Source: UBA1731 sp963653155 (GTDB lineage: Bacteria; Verrucomicrobiota; Kiritimatiellia; RFP12; UBA1067). From it: 9,271 nt of DNA. The position numbers and the translations under genes were made by a program. Below the pieces are notes generated by a model. The model worked only from the letters and a program-made list of their open reading frames with translations. It made no database searches and was not told the DNA's origin. Of the stretch, positions 1-5,040 are shown in pieces (position 1 is the first letter of the stretch; each line of letters opens with the position of its first letter). Location: positions 1 through 9,271 of the forward strand of contig CAVJWR010000117.1 in NCBI GenBank assembly GCA_963653155.1, in the 5' to 3' direction.

Positions 1-2
1 AC

Positions 3-179
3 CCTTTCTTCGCATCGGTCGATATTCCCATCGATTTTAATTCGCTCAAAGCAACATTAGTATACCATACCGAAGACGCGCTTGCTGACAATCTCGGCCT
101 CATTGTCAGCGGCATTGTGTCCTTACTGCCCGAAAAGGCACATCTCAAGCCCCGTATTGCGCAACAGCCAATAGATTAG
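3..179 (+). CDS. C-terminal end of an unrecognised protein (5' truncated by window edge)
   Basis: An open frame enters from the left edge and ends at TAG 177-179, giving 58 residues with a normal protein-like composition. I do not recognise the family. Support for it being real coding comes from the opposite edge: the - strand frame at 9127-9271 encodes a homologous segment. Both have P-[IV]-D-F-[ND]-S-[LI] followed by an identical TLVYHTED and then x-L-A. After that point the two tails diverge; this one continues for about 32 residues and looks less typical, so its extreme 3' end may be read-through after a truncation. It overlaps the 3' end of the convergent DUF2752 gene by 57 nt, which is unusual and adds to the suspicion that the tail is not original. 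Seen: frame and homology. Inferred: coding status. Confidence 0.55.
   Translation, partial: PFFASVDIPIDFNSLKATLVYHTEDALADNLGLIVSGIVSLLPEKAHLKPRIAQQPID
84..110 (-). terminator. Perfect 9-bp stem-loop just downstream of the zinc-ribbon/DUF2752 operon
   Basis: GCTGACAAT (84-92) and ATTGTCAGC (102-110) pair perfectly around a 9-nt loop. On the - strand it begins 12 nt after the DUF2752 stop codon, the expected place for a transcript 3' end. No U-tract follows, so it is either a 3' stabilising hairpin or a weak terminator. It also lies inside the convergent partial reading frame at 3-179, exactly where homology with the 9127-9271 frame ends. Confidence 0.35.
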
Positions 180-551
180 AATTGCCGCGAGAACCGTTTT
201 GGACACGCGCGGGCTTCTGCGAAAGCGAGGGGACAGCACCAGTGCCGCGATCAGGGGAATCGAGACGACCAGAAACGGATTGAAGCCCCAAGCGTCCCGA
301 AATCTGAAATGCAGCAGACTGTGAATGCCGCGCAACGTCCCGCATCCCGGACACTGGTAGCCTGTCAGCACTAGGAATGGACAGCGTGGGAAATGAGGCA
401 CGTCGGAGGGATTGCAAAAATAGAGGAACACGAGGACGGCAAACGCAAGCGTGGCAATCACGAGCGTCCACCAGCTTGGACGCCACGCGACACGCAGAGC
501 AGAATCGCCCGACGTGTCGCGCGGTACTCGATCCGCAGGAACGAATGACAT
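123..551 (-). CDS. DUF2752 family membrane protein
   Basis: Small (142 aa) membrane protein of the DUF2752 family, whose function is unknown. The diagnostic motif is present: C57-P then C67-P-G-C-G-T-L-R74, followed by a short amphipathic stretch and another hydrophobic segment. Predicted membrane segments lie at about residues 28-46 and 93-112, with a third hydrophobic stretch near 121-136. An in-frame ATG eight codons upstream (573-575) would give 150 aa, but I prefer the ATG at 549-551 because AAGGAGG (557-563 on the - strand) sits 5 nt before it, the strongest Shine-Dalgarno in the window. It is the last gene of a - strand operon, 25 nt after the CD225 gene. DUF2752 genes are often found next to TM2 and CD225 genes, as here. 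The 3' end overlaps the convergent frame 3-179. Confidence 0.9.
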   Translation of the reverse strand: MSFVPADRVPRDTSGDSALRVAWRPSWWTLVIATLAFAVLVFLYFCNPSDVPHFPRCPFLVLTGYQCPGCGTLRGIHSLLHFRFRDAWGFNPFLVVSIPLIAALVLSPRFRRSPRVSKTVLAAILIYWLLRNTGLEMCLFGQ

Positions 552-576
552 CTGTTCCTCCTTGGATCGACTCATT

Positions 577-936
577 TTACAGAGCCAACATTTCCTCGCT
601 CATCACGCCCAACGCACATAGGGCCATGTACAAAAGACCAAATGCGCCGGCAACCCCTGCGCCCGTCAGCAACCATCTGTTCGCCGACCGTGAGGCCGCC
701 TTCGCACCCTCGACATCCCCCATCGCGAGCCGAGCGTTGACCTTCGACGCATAGATGATCGAGACGATGCCGAACGGCAAGCAACAGAAGAGCGTCACGA
801 GAATCGCCTCGACCATGTGGCTCGAAACCTTCTCGTTCGACGCCACGGTTGGCTTGGCCGCCGCGACTGGTACGCCGCATTTGGGGCAGATGGCTGCCTT
901 GTCATTGATTTGAGCTCCGCATTCCTTGCAGAACAT
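577..936 (-). CDS. Zinc-ribbon + CD225/dispanin-like membrane protein
   Basis: 119 aa. Residues 1-22 form a zinc ribbon (MFCKECG...ICPKCG, CxxC-10-CxxC). After a short linker comes a CD225/dispanin-type region: hydrophobic segment at about 41-63 containing CCLPFGIVSIIYA, then the typical polar loop with KVNARLAMGD and A-K-A-A-S-R-S-A, then a second membrane segment at about 88-112. CD225 proteins (the family that includes IFITM in animals) are small two-segment membrane proteins; bacterial functions are mostly unknown. AAGGAAGG lies 5 nt upstream of the ATG. It is the third gene of the operon, 21 nt after the TM2 gene and directly before DUF2752. The zinc ribbon probably faces the cytosol as a binding or sensing module; this is inference. 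Confidence 0.88.
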   Translation of the reverse strand: MFCKECGAQINDKAAICPKCGVPVAAAKPTVASNEKVSSHMVEAILVTLFCCLPFGIVSIIYASKVNARLAMGDVEGAKAASRSANRWLLTGAGVAGAFGLLYMALCALGVMSEEMLAL

Positions 937-957
937 ACTTACCTTCCTTTCGTTTGT

Positions 958-1299
958 TTAGTTTTTTGTCAGTAAACGGCCCTCACCCGTTGTGTAGCTA
1001 CCGGCCAAAAGCAAGATCATGTCGATGAAAGACCAAATCCAGCTGACGACGCCACAGGAAAGCAACCCCAGAACGAGCTGCGCGGCGCCAATCTCCGTGT
1101 TCTTCGTATAGAAACGGTGGATTCCGAACGTACCAAGAAAGATACACAAAAGGACTGCTGTCAGCCATTCGTCTGGGCGGACGGCGGCTTGGGCTGTCGC
1201 CTCTGGCATCGGCTCAATAGCCCCGACAGTACATCCGCAGTTCAGGCAGATGACAGCCTTGTCGTTAATTTCGTGTCCGCAGTGTCGGCAGAACATCAT
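958..1299 (-). CDS. Zinc-ribbon + TM2 domain membrane protein
   Basis: 113 aa. N-terminal zinc ribbon (C4xxC7 and C18xxC21) followed by a TM2 domain: W-L-T-A-V-L-L segment, then G-T-F-G-I-H-R-F-Y, then a second membrane helix pair around G-A-A-Q-L-V-L-G and S-W-I-W-S-F-I-D. The G-x-H-R-F-Y motif and the late aspartate are characteristic of TM2. Function in bacteria is not established. Two consecutive ATGs occur (1297-1299 and 1294-1296); sister genes start with MFC, so the second may be the native start. The first ATG overlaps the TGA of the upstream gene as ATGA, indicating translational coupling. It is the second gene of the four-gene operon. Confidence 0.9.
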   Translation of the reverse strand: MMFCRHCGHEINDKAVICLNCGCTVGAIEPMPEATAQAAVRPDEWLTAVLLCIFLGTFGIHRFYTKNTEIGAAQLVLGLLSCGVVSWIWSFIDMILLLAGSYTTGEGRLLTKN

Positions 1300-1814
1300 T
1301 CGACCCCTGTGCAGATGTCGCCAAGGATGTCAAGCACGAAAAGGACGCACCAGACAATGGCCGGAGCGTATTTCTTCGAATACTTCGCCGCGCGTACGAA
1401 AAGATAGACCGGAATCAAGATGAATCCAAGCCACAAGGTTTTCTCGATGTCACGTCCCGCTTTCTTCAGGACCTTCACGTCAAGCGACAGGAAGATGATG
1501 TTCAGGAGAATGGTCGCGGCGGTCGTGATGTGTGCGAGCCGGGATGGGTCGCTATTTTCGAACACCGTCGGCAACAGCCCTGCCAGTATCCACGAGACAA
1601 TAATTGGGACGGTGGCCAACGCCCACGTCCATTTCTCAGGGAGTTCGTCCGCAGACTTGACTTCGGGCGTAATCGGCTGCGTAGCCTGTGGCACGGCCGA
1701 ACATGCGGCCTGAGTCGCAACGAAACGTGAAGCCTGTGGCGTGACGGCGCATCCGCATTTGACGCAGATGACCGCCTTGTCATTGATCTCCTGTCCACAC
1801 TGTGTGCAAAACAT
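1296..1814 (-). CDS. Zinc-ribbon protein with multi-helix hydrophobic domain
   Basis: 172 aa, first gene of the - strand operon. Residues 1-22 carry the same zinc-ribbon module as the two following genes (C3xxC6, C17xxC20, with INDKA between). A low-complexity linker to about residue 60 is followed by about four hydrophobic segments (W-T-W-A-L-A-T-V-P-I-I-V, A-T-I-L-L-N-I-I-F-L, L-W-L-G-F-I-L-I-P-V-Y-L-F, A-I-V-W-C-V-L-F-V-L-D). I do not recognise the membrane part as a named family. The open frame runs further upstream to 2021, but the start at 1812-1814 is chosen because the zinc ribbon begins there, as in its neighbours, and GAGGGAG lies about 8 nt before it. The upstream extension is leader sequence containing a terminator. 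The 3' end is coupled by ATGA to the TM2 gene. Confidence 0.85.
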   Translation of the reverse strand: MFCTQCGQEINDKAVICVKCGCAVTPQASRFVATQAACSAVPQATQPITPEVKSADELPEKWTWALATVPIIVSWILAGLLPTVFENSDPSRLAHITTAATILLNIIFLSLDVKVLKKAGRDIEKTLWLGFILIPVYLFVRAAKYSKKYAPAIVWCVLFVLDILGDICTGVE

Positions 1815-1853
1815 GACTGAATCTCCCTCTTTTTGTCTGCGTTGTTTTACGGA

Positions 1854-1878
1854 CGCATCTTTGCAGACCGAAAGATGC
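1854..1878 (-). other. 8-bp stem-loop in the 5' leader of the zinc-ribbon operon
   Basis: GCATCTTT and AAAGATGC pair perfectly with an 8-nt loop between the upstream terminator and the first start codon. There is no U-tract after it on the - strand. It has no counterpart in the R2 leader, so it is specific to this operon. Confidence 0.4.
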
Positions 1879-1910
1879 AGTGTCTCGTTTCCACCACGCG
1901 GCAATCGCAC

Positions 1911-1949
1911 ACAAAAAAGAAAGCCTCTTCCTGTGTCTCGGAAGAGGCT
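1911..1949 (-). terminator. Intrinsic terminator / attenuator ahead of the zinc-ribbon operon
   Basis: On the - strand AGCCTCTTCC, an 8-nt loop, GGAAGAGGCT (perfect 10-bp stem, 1922-1949) is followed by TTCTTTTTT. This is a textbook Rho-independent terminator. It stands between the promoter near 2202-2207 and the first gene at 1814, so it either attenuates the operon or ends a separate small RNA of roughly 280 nt. The equivalent position in R2 has a weaker version. Confidence 0.8.
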
Positions 1950-2153
1950 GTAGGATTGCCTATGACAGAAACACAAAAAGAGGAAACGCATTCGCGTCCC
2001 CTGCATCGTGCCGTCTGTCATGAAACTTCCTACATTTCTTCCGACGATCGCTTTGCAGTTGCAAATTGATTTTAGCGTCCGGGGGTTGGAACCCGTGTCG
2101 TCTCACACGAAATAGCTTGACGCCGCGAAACGCTTTCCGAACTATGTCTTGCC
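1912..2153 (-). repeat. R1: conserved ~240-bp leader element (inverted relative to R2)
   Basis: Reading on the - strand, this aligns with + strand 5041-5290 over its whole length with small indels. The best blocks are GGCGTCAAGCTA-[TC]-TTCGTGTGAG, C-C-C-G-G-A-C-G-C, an identical 28-bp block (2047-2074), GCGTTTCCTCT, and the terminator region (GACACA...GGAG/GAAG...GGCTTT). It contains a conserved stem (GGGACGC 2000-1994 with GCGTTTC 1989-1983, two G-U pairs), an outer stem GTTCGG/CCGGAC (one G-U pair) and the terminator. No protein-like frame runs through it. It lies between a promoter and the zinc-ribbon operon. The role is unknown; a structured leader RNA, a small RNA gene or a mobile-element end are all possible. 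Confidence 0.75.
2047..2070. promoter_or_regulatory. 24-bp interrupted palindrome in R1 (operator-like)
   Basis: The site has the form ATC-nn-TTTGCA-nn-TGCAAA-nn-GAT. Every base is identical to the copy at 5133-5156. The symmetry suits binding of a dimeric regulator, or a hairpin in RNA with a very tight loop. It lies within the transcribed leader, about 130 nt after the predicted start of transcription. Confidence 0.5.
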
Positions 2154-2201
2154 TTCTCCGGTATCGGCAAGTCGCCTGCCTTTTCCTTCAAAAGCATGTG
2201 T

Positions 2202-2233
2202 AGTATATCATATTTTGCCCGTTCGTGGGCAAA
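2202..2233 (-). promoter_or_regulatory. Promoter with overlapping palindromic operator for the R1 leader
   Basis: On the - strand TGA-TATACT (2210-2202) is an extended -10. Overlapping the -35 region is a perfect 7-bp inverted repeat with 6-nt spacer, TTTGCCC-gttcgt-GGGCAAA (2214-2233). TTGCCC could serve as a weak -35 at 19 nt spacing. Predicted transcription starts near 2195 and gives a leader of about 380 nt before the first zinc-ribbon gene. The palindrome suggests control by a dimeric repressor. Confidence 0.5.
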
Positions 2234-2600
2234 TGTGCACGCAAGCGCGTGACAACAGGAGGTCTTGCGCCAAATCCGCACGAGCGCGATCCATCGGGTT
2301 TTCTCACGAAGAGTCGCAGAGAGGCATTGCCTTTGGGGGCGAGTACGAGCAAGGTCGATGTCCCAGCCCTATTGCTTCGGTAATCAAATATTGTGAGTCG
2401 AAAAGTCCACAAAGCCTTGCGTTCTTTGCGATCTTTGCGGAAAAGAATCACCATATTTCGTTGCCGTATCTAAAAATGCAAGCGAGGTGCGAAAGGCCAG
2501 ATCGTCAAACCGCAAAAAAGACTTCGCAGCAAGGCTACCAACTGCCCACTACCATCTACCAACTACCCATATGCACTGAAGTCTGACCACATAATTACCA
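2234..2600. other. Gene-poor stretch between the divergent R1 leader and hipBA
   Basis: No frame here looks like protein on either strand. It holds only short degenerate repeats: three near copies of CTTTGCGAT in tandem (2416-2440), and CTACCAACT twice (2535-2543 and 2556-2564) in an ACTACC-rich patch. Otherwise I see nothing in it. Confidence 0.6.
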
Positions 2601-2629
2601 TTGTCCGCCGCCCTGTATTATGCTATAAT
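2601..2629 (+). promoter_or_regulatory. hipBA promoter
   Basis: TTGTCC (2601-2606), 17-bp spacer, TATAAT (2624-2629) preceded by TGC, giving an extended -10 as well as a good -35. Transcription should start near 2636, so the hipB leader is only about 20 nt and has no clear Shine-Dalgarno. Confidence 0.8.
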
Positions 2630-2633
2630 AATG

Positions 2634-2654
2634 GCAGTTTTATTTGAATACTGC
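2634..2654. promoter_or_regulatory. Candidate HipB operator at the hipBA transcription start
   Basis: GCAGT (2634-2638) and ACTGC (2650-2654) form an interrupted palindrome of 21 bp, with partial symmetry continuing inside (TT...AA). It sits across the predicted transcription start and just ahead of the hipB ATG, where HipB-type antitoxins usually bind to repress their own operon. The binding role is inference. Confidence 0.5.
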
Positions 2655-2656
2655 TA

Positions 2657-2938
2657 ATGAAACGGCAAAACATTCTCTATCCAAAGGCTACGAAAGCCCT
2701 TCTGACGCTTGGCGAGAATCTGCGGCTCGCACGGCGACGGCGCAAGATCACGGCGGGCATGATGGCCGAGCGGGCCAATCTCTCGCTAATGACCTTGCGA
2801 GCCATAGAACGTGGCTCGCCACACGTCTCGATGTGCAACTACATGGCTGTCATCGCCTGCCTCGGCTTTCAGGATGACATTGCCGCCGTCGCGGCAAACG
2901 ACCGCCTCGGTCGCGATCTTCAGGACGCACGGCTATGA
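2657..2938 (+). CDS. hipB: HipB-like antitoxin, XRE-family HTH regulator
   Basis: 93 aa. A helix-turn-helix of the XRE/Cro type spans about residues 17-72: L-G-E-N-L-R-L-A-R-R-R-R-K-I-T, then M-A-E-R-A-N-L-S-L-M-T-L-R-A-I-E-R-G, then the final helix with Y-M-A-V-I-A-C-L-G-F. This is the arrangement of HipB-like antitoxins that neutralise HipA kinase and repress the operon through palindromic operators. The stop overlaps the hipA ATG as ATGA, so translation is coupled and toxin and antitoxin are made together. The start at 2657 has no Shine-Dalgarno but follows the promoter closely; later in-frame ATGs would cut into the HTH. Function is assigned from fold plus hipA adjacency. Confidence 0.88.
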   Translation: MKRQNILYPKATKALLTLGENLRLARRRRKITAGMMAERANLSLMTLRAIERGSPHVSMCNYMAVIACLGFQDDIAAVAANDRLGRDLQDARL

Positions 2939-4020
2939 AAAAACTTTTCATCTATTTGGACGAATCACCACTCGGCGAACTCACGATCAACTGTGTTCGT
3001 GGACACGAGACGTGGATGTTCCGTTTCGACGAGACCGCCCTTTGTGGCGACCGTCCGATCCTCGATCCGTCCATTGCCAACGTGCACGGTCCGCAGTTTC
3101 CGCTGAGACCGGGCATCTTCGGGTTCCTCTCCGACATCGCGCCGGATCGCTGGGGACGCAAACTCATCCGCCGCCGCGAGAAACGCGAGTTGCGCGAAAG
3201 CGACTACCTGCTCGGGGTTTGCGACCTCACACGCGCAGGAGCCATTCACATAAGGGAAGAGCCAAGCGGCCCATTTGTCGCATCGGACTTGGGCGACGCG
3301 GCTCCACCATGGACTACATTGCGCAAACTGGAGAACGCGGCACGCCATATCGATGCCGATGACCATGGCGCGGACGAAGAACACTGGATTCGCGACCTGT
3401 TCCGCCCCGGCAGCTCGCTCGGCGGGGCTCGTCCCAAGGCAAACGTGACGGCACCCGACGGAAGCCTCTGGATCGCAAAGTTCCCTTCGATGAAAGACGA
3501 ATGGGATGTCGGGGCACGCGAATACGAAACGACCATGTTGGCTCGCAAAGTCGGGCTGAACGTGCCAGAGACAAAAGCGCAGAAACTATCAAAAAACGGG
3601 ACGACATTCTTCTCGAAGCGATTTGACCGCGAGGGAACGCGACGAATCCACTACGCCTCGGCCATGACGATGCTGGGCGCAGCGGACGGTGAAGACGGAC
3701 ACAGCTATCTCGAAATCGCCGAATGGCTCGCCGCCAACAGCGCGGACGCAACGGCGGATCTGCACGAGCTGTGGATGCGCATGGCTTTTTCGCGGCTCGT
3801 GCGGAACACTGACGACCACTTGCGCAACCATGGATTCCTGTTGACGCCCAAAGGATGGCGGCTGTCGCCGATGTTCGACGTCAACCCTAACCCCGATGGC
3901 GGCGAGCACGCACTCGACATGGGTGACCTGTTCGAGGATGCCGCCTATTACCGCTTGACGCGAAAAGAGGCCACCGCGCACTATTCAGAAATGAGAGCAG
4001 CCGTCAAGCAACTCTGGTGA
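2935..4020 (+). CDS. hipA: HipA-family serine/threonine kinase toxin
   Basis: 361 aa. HipA kinases phosphorylate a translation-related target (GltX, the glutamyl-tRNA synthetase, in E. coli) and arrest growth. The N-terminal subdomain carries G-F-L-S-D-I-A-P-D-R-W-G-R (about 62-74). The kinase core shows the S160-S-L-G-G-A-R-P-K168 loop, whose S161 aligns with the autophosphorylated serine of E. coli HipA, K182 in W-I-A-K-F-P, the catalytic segment R290-N-T-D-D-H-L-R-N298, and the metal-binding D315 in L-S-P-M-F-D-V-N-P. All key residues are present, so the kinase may be active. It is shorter than E. coli HipA (440 aa): only about 45 residues follow D315, so part of the C-terminal helical region is missing. 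Translation of the downstream frames does not restore it. Coupled to hipB by ATGA. Confidence 0.9.
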   Translation: MKKLFIYLDESPLGELTINCVRGHETWMFRFDETALCGDRPILDPSIANVHGPQFPLRPGIFGFLSDIAPDRWGRKLIRRREKRELRESDYLLGVCDLTRAGAIHIREEPSGPFVASDLGDAAPPWTTLRKLENAARHIDADDHGADEEHWIRDLFRPGSSLGGARPKANVTAPDGSLWIAKFPSMKDEWDVGAREYETTMLARKVGLNVPETKAQKLSKNGTTFFSKRFDREGTRRIHYASAMTMLGAADGEDGHSYLEIAEWLAANSADATADLHELWMRMAFSRLVRNTDDHLRNHGFLLTPKGWRLSPMFDVNPNPDGGEHALDMGDLFEDAAYYRLTRKEATAHYSEMRAAVKQLW

Positions 4021-4164
4021 TTCAACTGTTTCTTATGGCCTGCAACAGACAATAGACTAGGCCCTCAACTCTACCACTCGAACCCTACCATGGTGTCAGA
4101 CACCTTCGTCTAGACACTTTCACCACTCAAGCCAAGAAGGCCATGACGAGGTTGACCCCAGTGG
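4021..4164. terminator. hipA downstream region with weak hairpin (4093-4120)
   Basis: After the hipA stop, GTGTC-a-GAC (4093-4101) can pair with GTC-ta-GACAC (4108-4117), followed by only TTT. A 13-bp DNA palindrome GGTGTC-a-GACACC (4092-4104) overlaps it. GGCCT/AGGCC (4037-4041, 4059-4063) is a second, weaker stem. This may be the hipBA terminator; there is no gene in it. Confidence 0.35.
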
Positions 4165-4192
4165 TTCAAACATCTTGGTTTTGTGCTATAAT
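4165..4192 (+). promoter_or_regulatory. Extended -10 promoter of the nucleotidyltransferase gene
   Basis: TGC-TATAAT (4184-4192) is a consensus extended -10. TTCAAA (4165-4170), 16 bp upstream, is a poor -35. Transcription should start near 4199, only about 9 nt before the ATG at 4208, so the mRNA would be nearly leaderless. The surrounding sequence resembles that of the promoter at 4984-5020. Confidence 0.7.
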
Positions 4193-4207
4193 TTGACCAT
4201 TCTTTAC

Positions 4208-4681
4208 ATGAAAGACCAATTGCTAAATGCCGATTATCGGGACATGGTGACATGCCTTCAGTCTGAGGGCGTGGAGTTCATGTTGGTAGGTGGTTACGCA
4301 GTTGGCCTGCATGGTTGGCCACGCACGACATTTGACATTGATTTCTGGATATTGGCCAATCCCAAGAATGCTGCGGCCCTTATGCGGGCGTTGAAAAGGT
4401 TCGGAGCCCCGCTGATGGATCTGTCCGAAGAGGATTTCCATGTGCCGGGCATTGTGTTCCAGATTGGGACTGAGCCGCAACGCATTGACATTCTCTCGTC
4501 CGTTTCGGGTGTCAAGTATGAGGATGCCGTTTCGCGTGCCGAACTCATGCAAGTGGACGGGCTTTCGCTGAAGGTGATCTCCCTTGAAGACCTTATTGCG
4601 AACAAACGAGCTTCAGGAAGACCCAAGGACATTGCCGATGCGCTGACGCTGGAAAAGCTCAAGGAACGAAAGAATGGATAG
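4208..4681 (+). CDS. Nucleotidyltransferase-fold protein (MNT / AbiEii-like toxin or antitoxin class)
   Basis: 157 aa. The pol-beta-type nucleotidyltransferase signature is clear: L26-V-G-G-Y-A-V-G-L-H-G36 with R39-T-T-F-D-I-D45, where G28-G29 and D43/D45 would bind nucleotide and metal. A third acidic residue is likely in R-I-D-I-L. The C-terminal part, with L-K-V-I-S-L-E-D-L-I-A-N-K and R-P-K-D-I-A-D-A-L, is typical of stand-alone AbiEii-like/DUF6036-type proteins. Members of this superfamily act in toxin-antitoxin pairs, some by modifying tRNA or by AMPylating a partner. The exact role here is unknown. ATG 4208 directly follows the promoter; the frame is open upstream to 4175, but that lies before the predicted transcription start. 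An ATG at 4244 is an alternative. It overlaps the next small gene by 8 nt. Confidence 0.85.
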   Translation: MKDQLLNADYRDMVTCLQSEGVEFMLVGGYAVGLHGWPRTTFDIDFWILANPKNAAALMRALKRFGAPLMDLSEEDFHVPGIVFQIGTEPQRIDILSSVSGVKYEDAVSRAELMQVDGLSLKVISLEDLIANKRASGRPKDIADALTLEKLKERKNG

Positions 4682-4850
4682 GACGATTGTCAAAAAGACG
4701 ACTTTGGAGAAGCAGGACGAAGCTTTCTGCCTGTCCCTATCGCTTGATGACCGGCTCCGGGTCATCGAGGAACTCAACCGTCAAGGTCGCCTGATGGTGG
4801 GCTATCCGGCTTCTGCTCCAATGAACCGTTCGGCTGTCCACGTAGCGTAA
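4674..4850 (+). CDS. Small partner protein of the nucleotidyltransferase (58 aa)
   Basis: ATG 4674 to TAA 4848-4850. AAGGA (4661-4665) lies 8 nt upstream, and the start overlaps the end of the nucleotidyltransferase by 8 nt, so the two are translationally coupled. The protein begins M-D-R-T-I-V-K-K-T-T-L-E-K-Q-D and continues with S-L-D-D-R-L-R-V-I-E-E-L-N-R-Q. Short proteins with this K-T-T-L-E-x-x-D start and an R-L-x-x-I-E-x-L helix commonly sit beside genes of this nucleotidyltransferase class, so it is probably the second half of a two-gene toxin-antitoxin-like module. I know no biochemical role for it. Which of the two genes is toxic cannot be told from sequence. Confidence 0.75.
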   Translation: MDRTIVKKTTLEKQDEAFCLSLSLDDRLRVIEELNRQGRLMVGYPASAPMNRSAVHVA

Positions 4851-4861
4851 GATAAAGATTG

Positions 4862-4904
4862 TTGTGTGAAGACACAATTCTCACTTTTCTAAAAAGTGAG
4901 AATT
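4862..4904. terminator. Two overlapping hairpins after the nucleotidyltransferase module
   Basis: TTGTGT-gaag-ACACAA (4862-4877) overlaps by two bases a perfect 13-bp stem, AATTCTCACTTTT-cta-AAAAGTGAGAATT (4876-4904). The sharing makes complete pairing of both mutually exclusive. No U-tract follows on either strand, though the stem contains TTTT/AAAA. It may be a bidirectional terminator or, as DNA, a long operator. Confidence 0.45.
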
Positions 4905-4983
4905 CAAATCCTGACTGTCTTGTCATTTGGTTTGCCTTCTGTGCCGAAAACTTCTGGCCAAAATATGTCGAGATGGAAAACAT

Positions 4984-5020
4984 TTTTGGGTTTTGTGATA
5001 TAATTTTATGCGTTCTTTCG
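4984..5020 (+). promoter_or_regulatory. Extended -10 promoter feeding the R2 leader, resembling the 4165 promoter
   Basis: TGA-TATAAT (4996-5004) is an extended -10; no good -35 is seen. From ACAT through GGTTTTGTG, TATAATTT and TTCTTT it resembles the nucleotidyltransferase promoter at 4170-4205 almost base for base, with three small gaps. An ATG at 5008 opens a frame of 20 codons that stops at 5070, entering R2. The promoter therefore either once served another cassette gene, now truncated, or now starts the roughly 330-nt leader of the FRG-CBS gene. Confidence 0.6.
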
Positions 5021-5040
5021 TGCGTATGGTTTACCGTGCG

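Noticed and set aside
1..122. - strand frame at the left edge with V-W-Y-T-N-V
   Set aside because: It is the complement of the TLVYHTED coding; the + strand frame gives a longer open run and more conservative substitutions between the two edges.
552..575. Upstream ATG for the DUF2752 gene
   Set aside because: The AAGGAGG site lies inside this extension and is correctly spaced only for the ATG at 549-551.
1815..2021. N-terminal extension of the first zinc-ribbon gene
   Set aside because: It would translate through the terminator stem and R1, and the sister genes begin directly at the zinc ribbon with a good ribosome site at the later ATG.
2416..2564. Short repeats as a CRISPR array
   Set aside because: Units are only 9 bp, degenerate and few, with no spacers of regular length.
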